DNA from: JBJKRF01 sp046704785
GTDB lineage: Bacteria; Chloroflexota; Anaerolineae; Anaerolineales; Villigracilaceae
DNA: 18,381 bases
NCBI GenBank assembly: GCA_046704785.1
Contig: JBJKRF010000168.1
Coordinates: 1-18,381 of the forward strand
Direction: 5' to 3'
The notes beneath the pieces are model-generated. The model made no database searches, was not told where the DNA came from, and saw only the letters and a program-made list of their open reading frames with translations. The position numbers and the translations under genes were made by a program. Below, piece after piece: positions 1-8,504 of this stretch. Numbering within the stretch: position 1 is the first letter of the stretch; every line of letters starts with the position of its first letter.

Positions 1-1507
1 TATTTCCCACCACCGAGACCAGTTCCGCTTCGTACGGACGTGCCGGCTTGCGCGTTAAAAAGCTGTCACAGACCAGGTAGCCAATCGCCCGGTGGCCGTT
101 CCAGAGGGTGGTGGCGGCTTTCCAGCCCGTACCCACCTCCACGCCGTTATCGTAGATGGGCGCCTCGTCCCACAGCCGGGTGTGGTTGGGGGCGTTCAGG
201 ATTTCGAGAGTCCAGTGATCCGGCGTGATGGCTTCACGGTAATAGCGCTCGTCGCGCGCGTGTCCATCGGGGTCGACGCCGTAGGTTCCCAAAAGCTGGT
301 TGGCTTTCTCGTCGAGCAGGAACAGGCCGACGCGGTCGAGCCCGAGGCGCTGCTGGGCCAGGTCGATCATGCGAACGTAGAGCGCCTCCAAGTCTTCGAC
401 TTCGCTGAGGGAGAGATGGATTTCCTGAAGCGCCTTCATGTCGTCCATAAAAGACTGCTCCAGCTGCCGGGCACGGACCCGTTCGGTGGTATCGCGCACT
501 GTGACCACCCGCCCGACGAACCGTTTGCGCCGGTCGCGCAAAGGAGTCAGGTGGATTTCGTACCAGTGTTGGTTCTCCCCTTCTCCAATCGAGATCTCAT
601 CCTGCGCTTCCATGACATCACGGAAGTCTTCGACGAGCTTGGGCCAGGGGCGCAACACGTCGGCGATCCTCTGGCCAACGACATCGGAAGGGGATAAACC
701 GATCAGGCTCCCGACGGCCTGGTTGATATCGGCCACGCGGCCCTGCGCATCCAGCACGATCATGCCATCCGGCATCTCGTCCACAACGATGTCACGCGCC
801 ACGGGAGAGATGTCTACCAGGCGAAAGCCGAAGATGCCCCAGGTCATTGCCAGGACACTGGCAGTAAAGGCAAAGGGGGTCAGATCGAGATGGGGAATGG
901 GGCTCAAGCCCGAAAGGTAGAGGATGTTTCCGACCCAGGGAGCCGCCACAGCGAGGATGAGGGCCACCGTCTGGCCACGGTACAGCCCCGGCATGTGTCC
1001 CACTGAACGCAGGACGATTACTGCGCCCAGGAATAAGAGCGCGTACGAATAGACGGAATGCACCCAGAACCAGGGACCATACGAAACGCCCAGGGCCGAG
1101 AAATTGCCGGAGTGCGCCACGTAGACGTTCGTCCAGATCAGCCCGGTGGATTCGGTGGTAAAGGCCAGGAAGATGGTGGTCAACGGCACGATGGCAAGCA
1201 AGCCCATAGCCGCGTGGGTCATGCGTTTGCCCCGGTTGGCGTGGTTGTAGGCAAAAACCAACCACATCATCGGTGCAATGGCAATACCGATATATTGGAG
1301 TTTGCCCCACACCAGTTTGGTCGCCAGGTCGGCGCCGGCGATCTCGAGCGCATAGCCCAGGGACCATTCGGTGATGGCCAGCGCCAGCAACGCCAGCGCT
1401 ACGGCGCTCTGCGTCGCGCGGTGCGACCAGGCATAAAACATCACCCAGCCGGAAATGACAGCGGCAAAAAGGAGAGGAAAAATATAGATAGAGTATTGAA
1501 AGTGCAT
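1..1507 (-). CDS. 7TM-PAS-GAF sensor protein (probable histidine kinase), C-terminus beyond window
   Basis: The frame is open from an ATG at 1507 to the left edge (about 502 residues, no stop), so the gene is partial. An in-frame TAA lies eight codons upstream. Residues 1-230 hold seven hydrophobic segments, matching the 7TM sensor region often placed before histidine kinases. A PAS domain follows at about 237-345, starting near VDEMPDGMIVLDAQGRV and ending with a VVTVRDTTER segment typical of a PAS end. A GAF-like domain begins near 365 (LYVRMIDLAQQRLGLDRVGL) and is cut by the window edge. The likely role is membrane signal reception. The output module (HisKA/HATPase, GGDEF or other) lies outside, so kinase is an inference from family habit. 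The Shine-Dalgarno is weak (AGGA about 13 nt upstream). Confidence 0.85.
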   Translation of the reverse strand, partial: MHFQYSIYIFPLLFAAVISGWVMFYAWSHRATQSAVALALLALAITEWSLGYALEIAGADLATKLVWGKLQYIGIAIAPMMWLVFAYNHANRGKRMTHAAMGLLAIVPLTTIFLAFTTESTGLIWTNVYVAHSGNFSALGVSYGPWFWVHSVYSYALLFLGAVIVLRSVGHMPGLYRGQTVALILAVAAPWVGNILYLSGLSPIPHLDLTPFAFTASVLAMTWGIFGFRLVDISPVARDIVVDEMPDGMIVLDAQGRVADINQAVGSLIGLSPSDVVGQRIADVLRPWPKLVEDFRDVMEAQDEISIGEGENQHWYEIHLTPLRDRRKRFVGRVVTVRDTTERVRARQLEQSFMDDMKALQEIHLSLSEVEDLEALYVRMIDLAQQRLGLDRVGLFLLDEKANQLLGTYGVDPDGHARDERYYREAITPDHWTLEILNAPNHTRLWDEAPIYDNGVEVGTGWKAATTLWNGHRAIGYLVCDSFLTRKPARPYEAELVSVVGN

Positions 1508-1668
1508 CTGACCCGCATCCTGGTCAATTTACAAGGATTCTTTGGGAGTTTCCACGCTTACAGATAATGACCAATAGAGACACCGCCTATATTCCCGCCA
1601 GGTTGCTCCAGCTTACCGCTCCCAAAGTTTCTACACACTCCATATTGTTACCAACATCGTACGACAAG

Positions 1669-1674
1669 ATTATA
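1669..1674 (-). promoter_or_regulatory. Candidate -10 box of the 7TM-PAS-GAF gene
   Basis: A perfect TATAAT lies on the minus strand in an AT-rich island, 162 nt upstream of the ATG at 1507. No good -35 hexamer lies 16-18 nt upstream. It is the best promoter candidate in this gap, but an AT-rich match could be chance. Confidence 0.3.
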
Positions 1675-1779
1675 TTTTACAACCGTGCATTCCCGCAATC
1701 CATTAACGTATCAGTATTGAAAGGCCCGTTTTTCAGGATTTTCCGTAGAAAAGAATCGCTGGGGGTGGCGGGACTCTGA

Positions 1780-1815
1780 CGCCAAGACCCATCCCCCACC
1801 GGACGGGTCTTGGCG
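1780..1815 (-). terminator. Hairpin downstream of the SH3 lipoprotein gene
   Basis: A perfect 11-bp inverted repeat (arms 1780-1790 and 1805-1815, cgccaagaccc / gggtcttggcg, 14-nt loop) lies 15 nt beyond the lipoprotein stop codon. The position fits a transcription terminator or 3-prime-end stabiliser. No T-run follows on either strand, so it is not a canonical intrinsic terminator. Confidence 0.5.
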
Positions 1816-1829
1816 CACGTGCGATGCGG

Positions 1830-2567
1830 CTATCCGCAGATCGTCACCGCCAGGGATGCCGGGTTGGACACGCCGGCACCGTTGAAGGCCTCGACGGTGT
1901 AGGTGTACACGTAGGGCTTGCTCGATCCGGGCGTATCGAAGTCGATGTAATAGTCGTTGTAGACGGTGGCGATGTTCTTCCCGTTGCGGTAGATATGGTA
2001 ACCGATGCCATCCTGGGCCAGCCAGCGCAGCACCAGGTGATTGGAGCTGCCGCACACCTCCCCAGGGGTGTGGCCGGGGCCGGCCGTCACGCCGGTGGGC
2101 AGCGGGGGCAACTGTTGGACGGTCAACACGCGTAAGGCGCTGGTGTCGTTCAGGCCATCCAGGTCGGAGGCAGGCACCCAGCAATAGCTGCCCGACATGC
2201 CAGGACGCTCGACCGAAATCCAACTGGCGTCGGTGTTCTTGCCGTTGACCTGCGTGGTCTGGCCTTTGGCGATGTTCCCAAGAATGAAGTAGCGTTTGTC
2301 GGGGCCTTTGCGGCAGATGGCGTCTTGCGTAAGGGTGACCGTCGGAAATTGCGAGGGCGGGGTGGCCGTGGGCAGCGGCGTGGCCGTCGGCGGGACGGGC
2401 GAAGCGGTGGGCGTAGCAGTGACCGGGACGGCGCTGGGCGTTTCGCTGGCAGCTGCCGACTGGCCCGGCGTGAAGGCAAACGAGCGTTGCGGCCGGTTGT
2501 TTCCTCCAAGGGCACAGCCGGAGACCGCAACGGTGAGAATGATCAAAAGGAGGGTGGCTTTTTTCAT
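1830..2567 (-). CDS. Lipoprotein with Pro/Thr-rich linker, SH3-like domain and FnIII-like domain
   Basis: The product has 245 residues. The chosen ATG at 2567 starts a lipoprotein signal peptide (MKKATLLLIILTVAVSGC) whose lipobox cysteine is Cys18, with GGAG 8 nt before the ATG. The ATG seven codons upstream lacks a ribosome site and would put extra residues before the signal peptide. Residues 43-72 are a Pro/Thr/Ala linker. Residues 75-137 resemble a bacterial SH3 domain (AICRKGPDKRYFILGNIAKG, ending WVPASDL). About 174-244 is a fibronectin-III-like beta domain (VLRWLAQDGIGYHIYRNG). Four cysteines (85, 129, 172, 244) lie outside the lipobox and may form disulfides. It is likely anchored outside the membrane and may bind cell-wall or surface ligands. 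No enzyme motif is visible and the precise function is unknown. Confidence 0.85.
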   Translation of the reverse strand: MKKATLLLIILTVAVSGCALGGNNRPQRSFAFTPGQSAAASETPSAVPVTATPTASPVPPTATPLPTATPPSQFPTVTLTQDAICRKGPDKRYFILGNIAKGQTTQVNGKNTDASWISVERPGMSGSYCWVPASDLDGLNDTSALRVLTVQQLPPLPTGVTAGPGHTPGEVCGSSNHLVLRWLAQDGIGYHIYRNGKNIATVYNDYYIDFDTPGSSKPYVYTYTVEAFNGAGVSNPASLAVTICG

Positions 2568-2575
2568 AAGGATGG

Positions 2576-2579
2576 CTCC
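2576..2579 (-). promoter_or_regulatory. Shine-Dalgarno that fixes the lipoprotein start
   Basis: GGAG on the minus strand lies 8 nt before the ATG at 2567. The upstream ATG at 2588 has no comparable element, so 2567 is preferred. Confidence 0.65.
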
Positions 2580-2837
2580 AAAATACATGGCTTAGGGGGC
2601 AAGGGCGCTCGGAGAGCGTTTCCGGTCGGAGGCGCTTGTACCGCAGCTTCATGAAAATGCAGGATAAGGAACGGCTGAAATACGCCTTTTACCCTACGAC
2701 TTAAGGGAGTTGCGGCACTTGTGGGTTGTGCTTCCCGTTCCCCGAAGATTCCCAACGAACCAGGGCGTACTCAAGCAGGAAGTGTACCAACCATCTGTGT
2801 AGAATTTATGCAGAACTTGTGAAAGCGTGTGCAGCGC

Positions 2838-3095
2838 TCAGTGCAGCAATTCCCGGTCGGTCTGCTCGGCTTCCTGGTAGATGGCTTTGACTTCGTCTTT
2901 GAGGGCCGGCGTGGCGCTGGGACTCATGGGGATGAACTTGATCAGGTCGCGCGCCTGGCGCAGCAGGTCTTTGACCTGCGCCACATAGGAGAAGTCGTAT
3001 TTGCCGCCCTGCGGCGGAACGGGCAGAGCACGGGCTTGTTGGAGCAGGGCGCGGGCGCGGGTGACGCGCTCGGCGGCGAGAATCAGGCGGGCCAT
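2838..3095 (-). CDS. Small helical protein of unknown function (85 aa)
   Basis: I do not recognise a named family. The 85-residue product is predicted to be mostly alpha-helical, with two Ala/Arg/Leu/Gln-rich helices (RVTRARALLQQARALPVP and QVKDLLRQARDLIKFIPM) and a charged C-terminal helix ending near TDRELLH. There is no signal peptide or membrane segment, so it should be cytosolic. AAGGA lies about 8 nt before the ATG, which supports translation. It sits 89 bp downstream of the DUF4404-type gene, with a strong hairpin between them, and 270 bp upstream of the lipoprotein gene. It is real by its ribosome site and coherent composition. The function cannot be inferred. Confidence 0.65.
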   Translation of the reverse strand: MARLILAAERVTRARALLQQARALPVPPQGGKYDFSYVAQVKDLLRQARDLIKFIPMSPSATPALKDEVKAIYQEAEQTDRELLH

Positions 3096-3126
3096 GGGGA
3101 TTCCTTTCGAAAGAGGGCTGAATCAA

Positions 3127-3156
3127 AGACTTCCCGGTAGCGGCGCCGGGAAGTCT
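3127..3156 (-). terminator. Hairpin between the DUF4404-type gene and the 85-aa gene
   Basis: A perfect 11-bp stem (arms 3127-3137 and 3146-3156, agacttcccgg / ccgggaagtct, 8-nt loop) lies 28 nt past the DUF4404-type stop. On the minus strand it is followed by only a short T-rich stretch (TTTGATT), so it is a weak intrinsic terminator or an attenuator for the 85-aa gene. The remaining gap to the next ATG is 31 bp, too short for a separate promoter. Confidence 0.55.
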
Positions 3157-3184
3157 GTCAGCGGAGTGCCACAATGACGAACGT

Positions 3185-3469
3185 TCAGATTCCGGCGTTG
3201 CTGAGAATTTCCATCAGCCTGGAGAGTTGGCCGGTCAGGATGGGGTGGTCGACTTCGAAGTAATGGATGGCTTCTTCCAGGCCGCTCAGGGTCAATTCGT
3301 TGGGCTGGACGCGATTCGGATCAGACTGCGATTGGGCGTATTCCAGCAGATCGCGGATGTCGGCGTCCAGGCGGCGTAGCAGGTCGCGGCCTTTCTCGTC
3401 GACGATGCCGGTGCGCCCGATTTCGGCATGGAGTTGTTCGAGCAATTTACGGAACTCGCGGTCGTCCAT
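3185..3469 (-). CDS. DUF4404-type small helical protein
   Basis: The product has 94 residues and is rich in Leu, Glu, Asp and Arg. The N-terminal pattern FRKLLEQLHAEI, the middle LLRRLDADIRDLLE and the C-terminal pattern LEEAIHYFEVDHPILTGQLS then LMEILSNAGI match my recollection of the DUF4404 family, whose members are about this size. The start at 3469 is set by a strong AGGAGG (3479-3484) 9 nt upstream. The same frame stays open further upstream, but that extension has no ribosome site and unrelated composition. The family has no established function. The protein is cytosolic, probably a helical bundle. It stands between the nrdJ terminator and the 85-aa gene. Confidence 0.75.
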   Translation of the reverse strand: MDDREFRKLLEQLHAEIGRTGIVDEKGRDLLRRLDADIRDLLEYAQSQSDPNRVQPNELTLSGLEEAIHYFEVDHPILTGQLSRLMEILSNAGI

Positions 3470-3478
3470 GGACAAGCA

Positions 3479-3484
3479 CCTCCT
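3479..3484 (-). promoter_or_regulatory. Strong Shine-Dalgarno that fixes the DUF4404-type start
   Basis: A perfect AGGAGG on the minus strand lies 9 nt before the ATG at 3469. It decides against the longer open frame that begins at 3691. Confidence 0.75.
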
Positions 3485-3488
3485 CAAG

Positions 3489-3536
3489 AATAAAGTCAGG
3501 CGCGGGATGGGCCGATTCCCTACGCCTGTCTTTATT
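3489..3536 (-). promoter_or_regulatory. Long inverted repeat over the candidate DUF4404 promoter
   Basis: Arms 3489-3502 and 3523-3536 pair over 14 positions with one T-T mismatch around a 20-nt loop. On the minus strand the upstream arm overlaps a candidate -10 box (TACAAT, 3534-3539). The downstream arm ends just before AGGAGG. It could be a DNA operator or a leader hairpin next to the ribosome site. No clear -35 accompanies the -10. Confidence 0.45.
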
Positions 3537-3671
3537 GTACATCGATTGCGGGGAGAAAAACCGGACGAATCTTTTAAGCGGACGGCGATTTGCCGCCAAA
3601 ACAGATCGGCACGTTCGAATGGCTGATCCCGTTTCGACAGTTCATCTATAGATCTATTTCCGAGAGATTTT

Positions 3672-3715
3672 ATAAAAGGCTTCCAAGGCAACTAAACACC
3701 TCGGAAGCCTTTTAT
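3672..3715 (-). terminator. Intrinsic terminator of nrdJ
   Basis: A 13-bp perfect stem (arms 3672-3684 and 3703-3715, 18-nt loop) begins 18 nt past the nrdJ stop. On the minus strand the stem ends in GGAAGCCTTTTAT followed by AAAATC. The U-rich 3-prime arm fits an intrinsic terminator. Confidence 0.8.
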
Positions 3716-3733
3716 CTCATTACTCACTTTCTC

Positions 3734-6310
<2,577 letters not shown>

Positions 6311-6316
6311 AGTTCT

Positions 6317-6321
6317 CTCCT
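6317..6321 (-). promoter_or_regulatory. Shine-Dalgarno that fixes the nrdJ start
   Basis: AGGAG (within AGAGGAGAG) lies 6 nt before the ATG at 6310 on the minus strand. It favours this start over the longer frame from 6373, which would begin inside the intergenic terminator. Confidence 0.75.
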
Positions 6322-6356
6322 CTAAAAATGGTTTGATGATGCGCCCGCAAGGGATA

Positions 6357-6396
6357 CAGAAAAAAGAAGACACCGCGCCTTGTATCGAGGCGGGTG
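6357..6396 (-). terminator. Intrinsic terminator or attenuator between nrdR and nrdJ
   Basis: On the minus strand CACCCGCCT (6396-6388) pairs with AGGCGCGGTG (6380-6371) around a 7-nt loop, giving about nine pairs with one bulged C. The T-rich tract TCTTCTTTTTTCTG follows directly. It begins 20 nt after the nrdR stop and leaves about 46 nt before the nrdJ ATG. It looks like a bona fide terminator between two co-directional, functionally linked genes. Confidence 0.65.
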
Positions 6397-6415
6397 CAAT
6401 GGCTGATGCGAAGGA

Positions 6416-6865
6416 CTAGCCTTCAAGCAAACGGTCGATTTCAGAACGTAGGGCGTGTAGATCGTCCAGCCGCAGGTAGACGATCGCATAACGGATGTAG
6501 GCGATCTGGTCCAACTCTTTTAACCCATCGATAACCATATCGCCCACCACGCGGGATGAAACTTCAGCCTTGCCGAGTTTCTGTAACTCGGCCTCCACCT
6601 GTCCGATCAATCGTTCGATGTCCGCCGCGGAGACCGGGCGCTTGGCGCAAGCAATACGGATGCCGCGCGCCAGCTTCTCGCGGTCGAACTCCTCACGCGT
6701 GCCATCCTGCTTGATCAGAAGGGGGGTAGATAAGATCGTCCGTTCGTATGTGCTGAAGCGCTGGCCGCATTTTTCACACTCCCGGCGGCGGCGGATCCCG
6801 CCGTGGCTGTCGTGGGAGGTATCGATGACTTTTGTATCGGCATTTTGACAATACGGACAACGCAT
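6416..6865 (-). CDS. nrdR: Transcriptional repressor NrdR
   Basis: The 149-residue product is full length for NrdR. Residues 1-35 form a zinc ribbon with Cys3, Cys6, Cys30 and Cys33 (MRCPYCQNADTKVIDT and RRRECEKCGQRFSTYER), which binds DNA. About 47-137 is the ATP-cone (LLIKQDGTREEFDREKLARG through AYIRYAIVYLRLDDL), which senses ATP versus dATP. NrdR represses ribonucleotide reductase genes when dATP is high. It is the first gene of an nrdR-nrdJ unit, as is common in bacteria. The upstream region has a good sigma-70-type promoter and a 24-bp palindrome, so autoregulation is plausible. The ribosome site is modest (a GGAG 11-14 nt upstream). Confidence 0.97.
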   Translation of the reverse strand: MRCPYCQNADTKVIDTSHDSHGGIRRRRECEKCGQRFSTYERTILSTPLLIKQDGTREEFDREKLARGIRIACAKRPVSAADIERLIGQVEAELQKLGKAEVSSRVVGDMVIDGLKELDQIAYIRYAIVYLRLDDLHALRSEIDRLLEG

Positions 6866-6892
6866 GCACAGAACTCCAGAAATAGAACATAC

Positions 6893-6916
6893 GTTTCCGC
6901 CATATATGGCGGAAAC
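6893..6916. promoter_or_regulatory. Perfect 24-bp palindrome, candidate NrdR operator
   Basis: Each half is gtttccgccata, centred between 6904 and 6905. The core reads CCATATATGG. Against the published NrdR-box style (acaCwAtATaTwGtgt) the C-ATATAT-G positions agree, while the flanks are GC-rich. It lies 27 bp before the nrdR ATG and about 30-50 nt downstream of the predicted transcription start. As RNA it would form a 10-bp stem with a UAUA loop, so a leader-hairpin role is the alternative. Confidence 0.6.
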
Positions 6917-6952
6917 AAACGAACTCCCCCTACCTATGGGGTGATGACTGTC

Positions 6953-6981
6953 ATTCTAGCACGTTTGGAAAAGCAGTTCAA
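6953..6981 (-). promoter_or_regulatory. Sigma-70-type promoter of nrdR
   Basis: On the minus strand TTGAAC (6981-6976), a 17-nt spacer and TAGAAT (6958-6953) make a good promoter with 4/6 and 5/6 consensus matches. Predicted transcription starts near 6946, giving a leader of about 80 nt. A small dyad (atgac-t-gtcat, 6944-6954) overlaps the -10 box and start point. Confidence 0.65.
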
Positions 6982-7110
6982 GAGGACGGACGGGTGATTT
7001 TCCTTAAAAAACCGGGGACGATAATTGCAGTTTCGTTGCGCACCCGGTGCTTCCCTATTTTTGACGAGACATCGGCGTGCTCGATGCGCAAAAACGCCCC
7101 GAACACGCCG

Positions 7111-7581
7111 TCAGCTTTGGTCGATGATGGCGACTTCTTTGCTCTGCGGATCGAACTTGACCGTGACGGTATCGCCCGGCCGGACAACCTCCAGACGCGA
7201 GATCGTCCGCTCCGCTTCCGCCTGGAAAGGCGCTTGGCCGACGGGCTGAACCTCGAGCAAAAATCGAACCGTGGGATTGTTGTTGATGGTTTCGCCCGTG
7301 TCCGTCACTTTGAGCACCTTGGCTTCCGCCTGGACACCATTCTCCATCACTTCCTGGTTTTCCACACCACGCACCACAGCCGAAACGATCGAAAGGATCA
7401 TCATCAGGGCAAACAGAACGCCGGTTACAATCATGGAAACCTGGGCCAACATGGGCAGTTGGCTGAAGCTGTAATCACCCGCCGGCATACTCGACATGCC
7501 CACGAAAATGCCAATAAACGGAATCCACATCAGGGTAAAGCACAGCCAGGAGAGTTTTCTCATTTTCTCTACAGATTTCAT
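7111..7581 (-). CDS. Two-TM membrane protein with C-terminal beta domain, DUF3592-like
   Basis: The product has 156 residues. Two hydrophobic helices (about 9-29 and 46-71) are followed by a soluble domain (82-153) with the pattern GVQAEAKVLKVTDTG, NPTVRFLLEVQP, FQAEAERTISRLEVVRPGDT and VTVKFDPQSKEVAI. This resembles small beta-rich modules of DUF3592-like bacterial membrane proteins; the exact family is uncertain. No catalytic motif is visible. The start at 7581 has GGAG 6 nt upstream. The gene is divergent from greA and lies upstream of nrdR on the same strand, separated by about 245 bp containing the nrdR promoter, so it is probably transcribed alone. The function is unknown. Confidence 0.75.
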   Translation of the reverse strand: MKSVEKMRKLSWLCFTLMWIPFIGIFVGMSSMPAGDYSFSQLPMLAQVSMIVTGVLFALMMILSIVSAVVRGVENQEVMENGVQAEAKVLKVTDTGETINNNPTVRFLLEVQPVGQAPFQAEAERTISRLEVVRPGDTVTVKFDPQSKEVAIIDQS

Positions 7582-7661
7582 GCCATTCTCCTACAAAGTA
7601 AAGACGGGCGCTTTTGGGCTCCCCGATTCCTGTAGCGTCAGATATCGATTACGATGCTAAA

Positions 7662-7667
7662 ATTATA
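7662..7667 (-). promoter_or_regulatory. Candidate -10 box of the two-TM membrane protein gene
   Basis: A perfect TATAAT on the minus strand lies 80 nt upstream of the ATG at 7581. No good -35 hexamer stands at the right distance. Confidence 0.45.
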
Positions 7668-7852
7668 CCTATTTTTGTCCGATTTACGACAGGCTTTCCA
7701 AAAGGATGGCACTTATGGGGGAATTTCGTACTCCCTCTCAGTTTGCCGCGCCAATTTCCAGGCAACCGGGTATCGTCCAAGCTCGGCCTATTCTCCGCCC
7801 TTGGGACATCGAACGACAACGTTACAAATACCTTGTTCAAGAATCGCTCGTC

Positions 7853-7881
7853 TTGATTCCAGGTTCGATTCATGATATAGT
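7853..7881 (+). promoter_or_regulatory. Sigma-70-type promoter of greA
   Basis: TTGATT (7853-7858), a 17-nt spacer and TATAGT (7876-7881) make a good promoter. The start point would be near 7888, giving a leader of about 80 nt. Confidence 0.65.
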
Positions 7882-7917
7882 AGGCGCACTGAAAAATCAA
7901 TACGGGCACATGACCAG

Positions 7918-7943
7918 GTTGCATCTCTGAAAAGAGATGCAAC
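7918..7943 (+). promoter_or_regulatory. Leader hairpin upstream of greA
   Basis: A perfect 11-bp stem (gttgcatctct / agagatgcaac) closes a GAAA tetraloop of the stable GNRA class. It ends 24 nt before the greA ATG, leaving the ribosome site free. No T-run follows on either strand, so it is not a standard terminator. It may stabilise or regulate the transcript. Confidence 0.55.
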
Positions 7944-7967
7944 ATATCTTATAGACAGGAAACGAAC

Positions 7968-8432
7968 ATGCCTGCCACCTATCTTACCAAAGAGGGTTAT
8001 CAAAAGCTTCAAGAGGAACTCGATTATTTACGCACAGCCAAACGTGCGGAGGTTGCTGACCGTCTGCACGAGGCCATGGAAGGCGGGGAATTGATCGAGA
8101 ACGCCGAGTATGAAGCTGCAAAAAACGAGCAAGCCTTCGTCGAAGGTCGCATCCAGGAAATAGAGATCATCCTTGCGGCAGCGCATATCATCGAAGAACA
8201 AGGCAATGATCCCGATCTCGTCCAGGTGGGTGACCGCGTCGTCGTCCAGGAAGATGGTGGCGAGGCGGAAGAGTATGTCATTGTCGGGGCGGCAGAGGCC
8301 AATCCACGTGAAGGCAAGATTTCGAACGAGTCTCCGCTGGGCAGGGCGCTGCTTAACCACCGCCCCGGTGACGTCGTTATCGTGGAAGCGCCGGGCGGTT
8401 CGTTTAAAGTCAAAGTGCTGAAGACGACCTAG
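7968..8432 (+). CDS. greA: Transcription elongation factor GreA
   Basis: The 154-residue product is close to the usual 158. GreA rescues backtracked RNA polymerase by stimulating transcript cleavage through the secondary channel. Residues 1-75 form the coiled-coil hairpin, with the signature GGELIENAEYEAAKNEQAF at its tip. Residues 80-154 form the FKBP-like globular domain (VGDRVVVQEDGGEAEEYVIV, SNESPLGRALLNHRPGDVVI). In Escherichia coli GreA the tip acids are Asp41 and Glu44; here the residues are Glu41 and Glu44, a conservative change. GGAAA lies 7 nt before the ATG. It has its own promoter and leader hairpin, and is followed by a strong terminator and then lysS. Confidence 0.96.
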   Translation: MPATYLTKEGYQKLQEELDYLRTAKRAEVADRLHEAMEGGELIENAEYEAAKNEQAFVEGRIQEIEIILAAAHIIEEQGNDPDLVQVGDRVVVQEDGGEAEEYVIVGAAEANPREGKISNESPLGRALLNHRPGDVVIVEAPGGSFKVKVLKTT

Positions 8433-8453
8433 AAGGCTGGGGCAGTCAACCTT

Positions 8454-8504
8454 AAGCCCCGCGTGGGCTCTGCGCAAGCAGGGTGCCTCGACGCGGGGCT
8501 TTTT
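8454..8504 (+). terminator. Intrinsic terminator between greA and lysS
   Basis: An 11-bp perfect stem (arms 8454-8464 and 8491-8501, aagccccgcgt / acgcggggctt) encloses a second hairpin with a GCAA loop (ctctgc-gcaa-gcaggg region). Five T residues (8500-8504) complete the signal. The lysS ATG is only 22 nt beyond. Confidence 0.8.

Larger units (their letters stand above)
1508..1829. other. Intergenic region, AT-rich, between the sensor gene and the SH3 lipoprotein gene
   Basis: This 322-bp stretch carries no convincing gene. It holds an 11-bp inverted repeat next to the lipoprotein stop and a perfect TATAAT on the minus strand (1669-1674) that could serve the sensor gene. A short plus-strand frame at 1567-1779 has no ribosome site or recognisable content and is rejected. 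Confidence 0.6.
7582..7967. other. Divergent intergenic region before greA
   Basis: This 386-bp gap carries a perfect TATAAT facing left, a good promoter facing right and a leader hairpin for greA. Open frames on both strands (for example 7649-7945 minus and 7706-7930 plus) lack ribosome sites and overlap these signals, so no gene is called. I see nothing else between about 7690 and 7850. Confidence 0.6.

Noticed and set aside
792..1367. Minus-strand open frame of 191 codons in the sensor region
   Set aside because: It is a different frame inside the 7TM-PAS-GAF gene, which reads continuously from 1507 to the window edge.
6866..7000. B12 riboswitch upstream of the B12-dependent reductase unit
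   Set aside because: The leader of about 80 nt is too short and no B12-box-like sequence was seen. An enzyme that uses B12 is also not the usual target of such a switch.
7649..7945. Open frames on both strands in the greA upstream region
   Set aside because: They overlap two promoters and the leader hairpin, lack ribosome sites and show no recognisable protein pattern.
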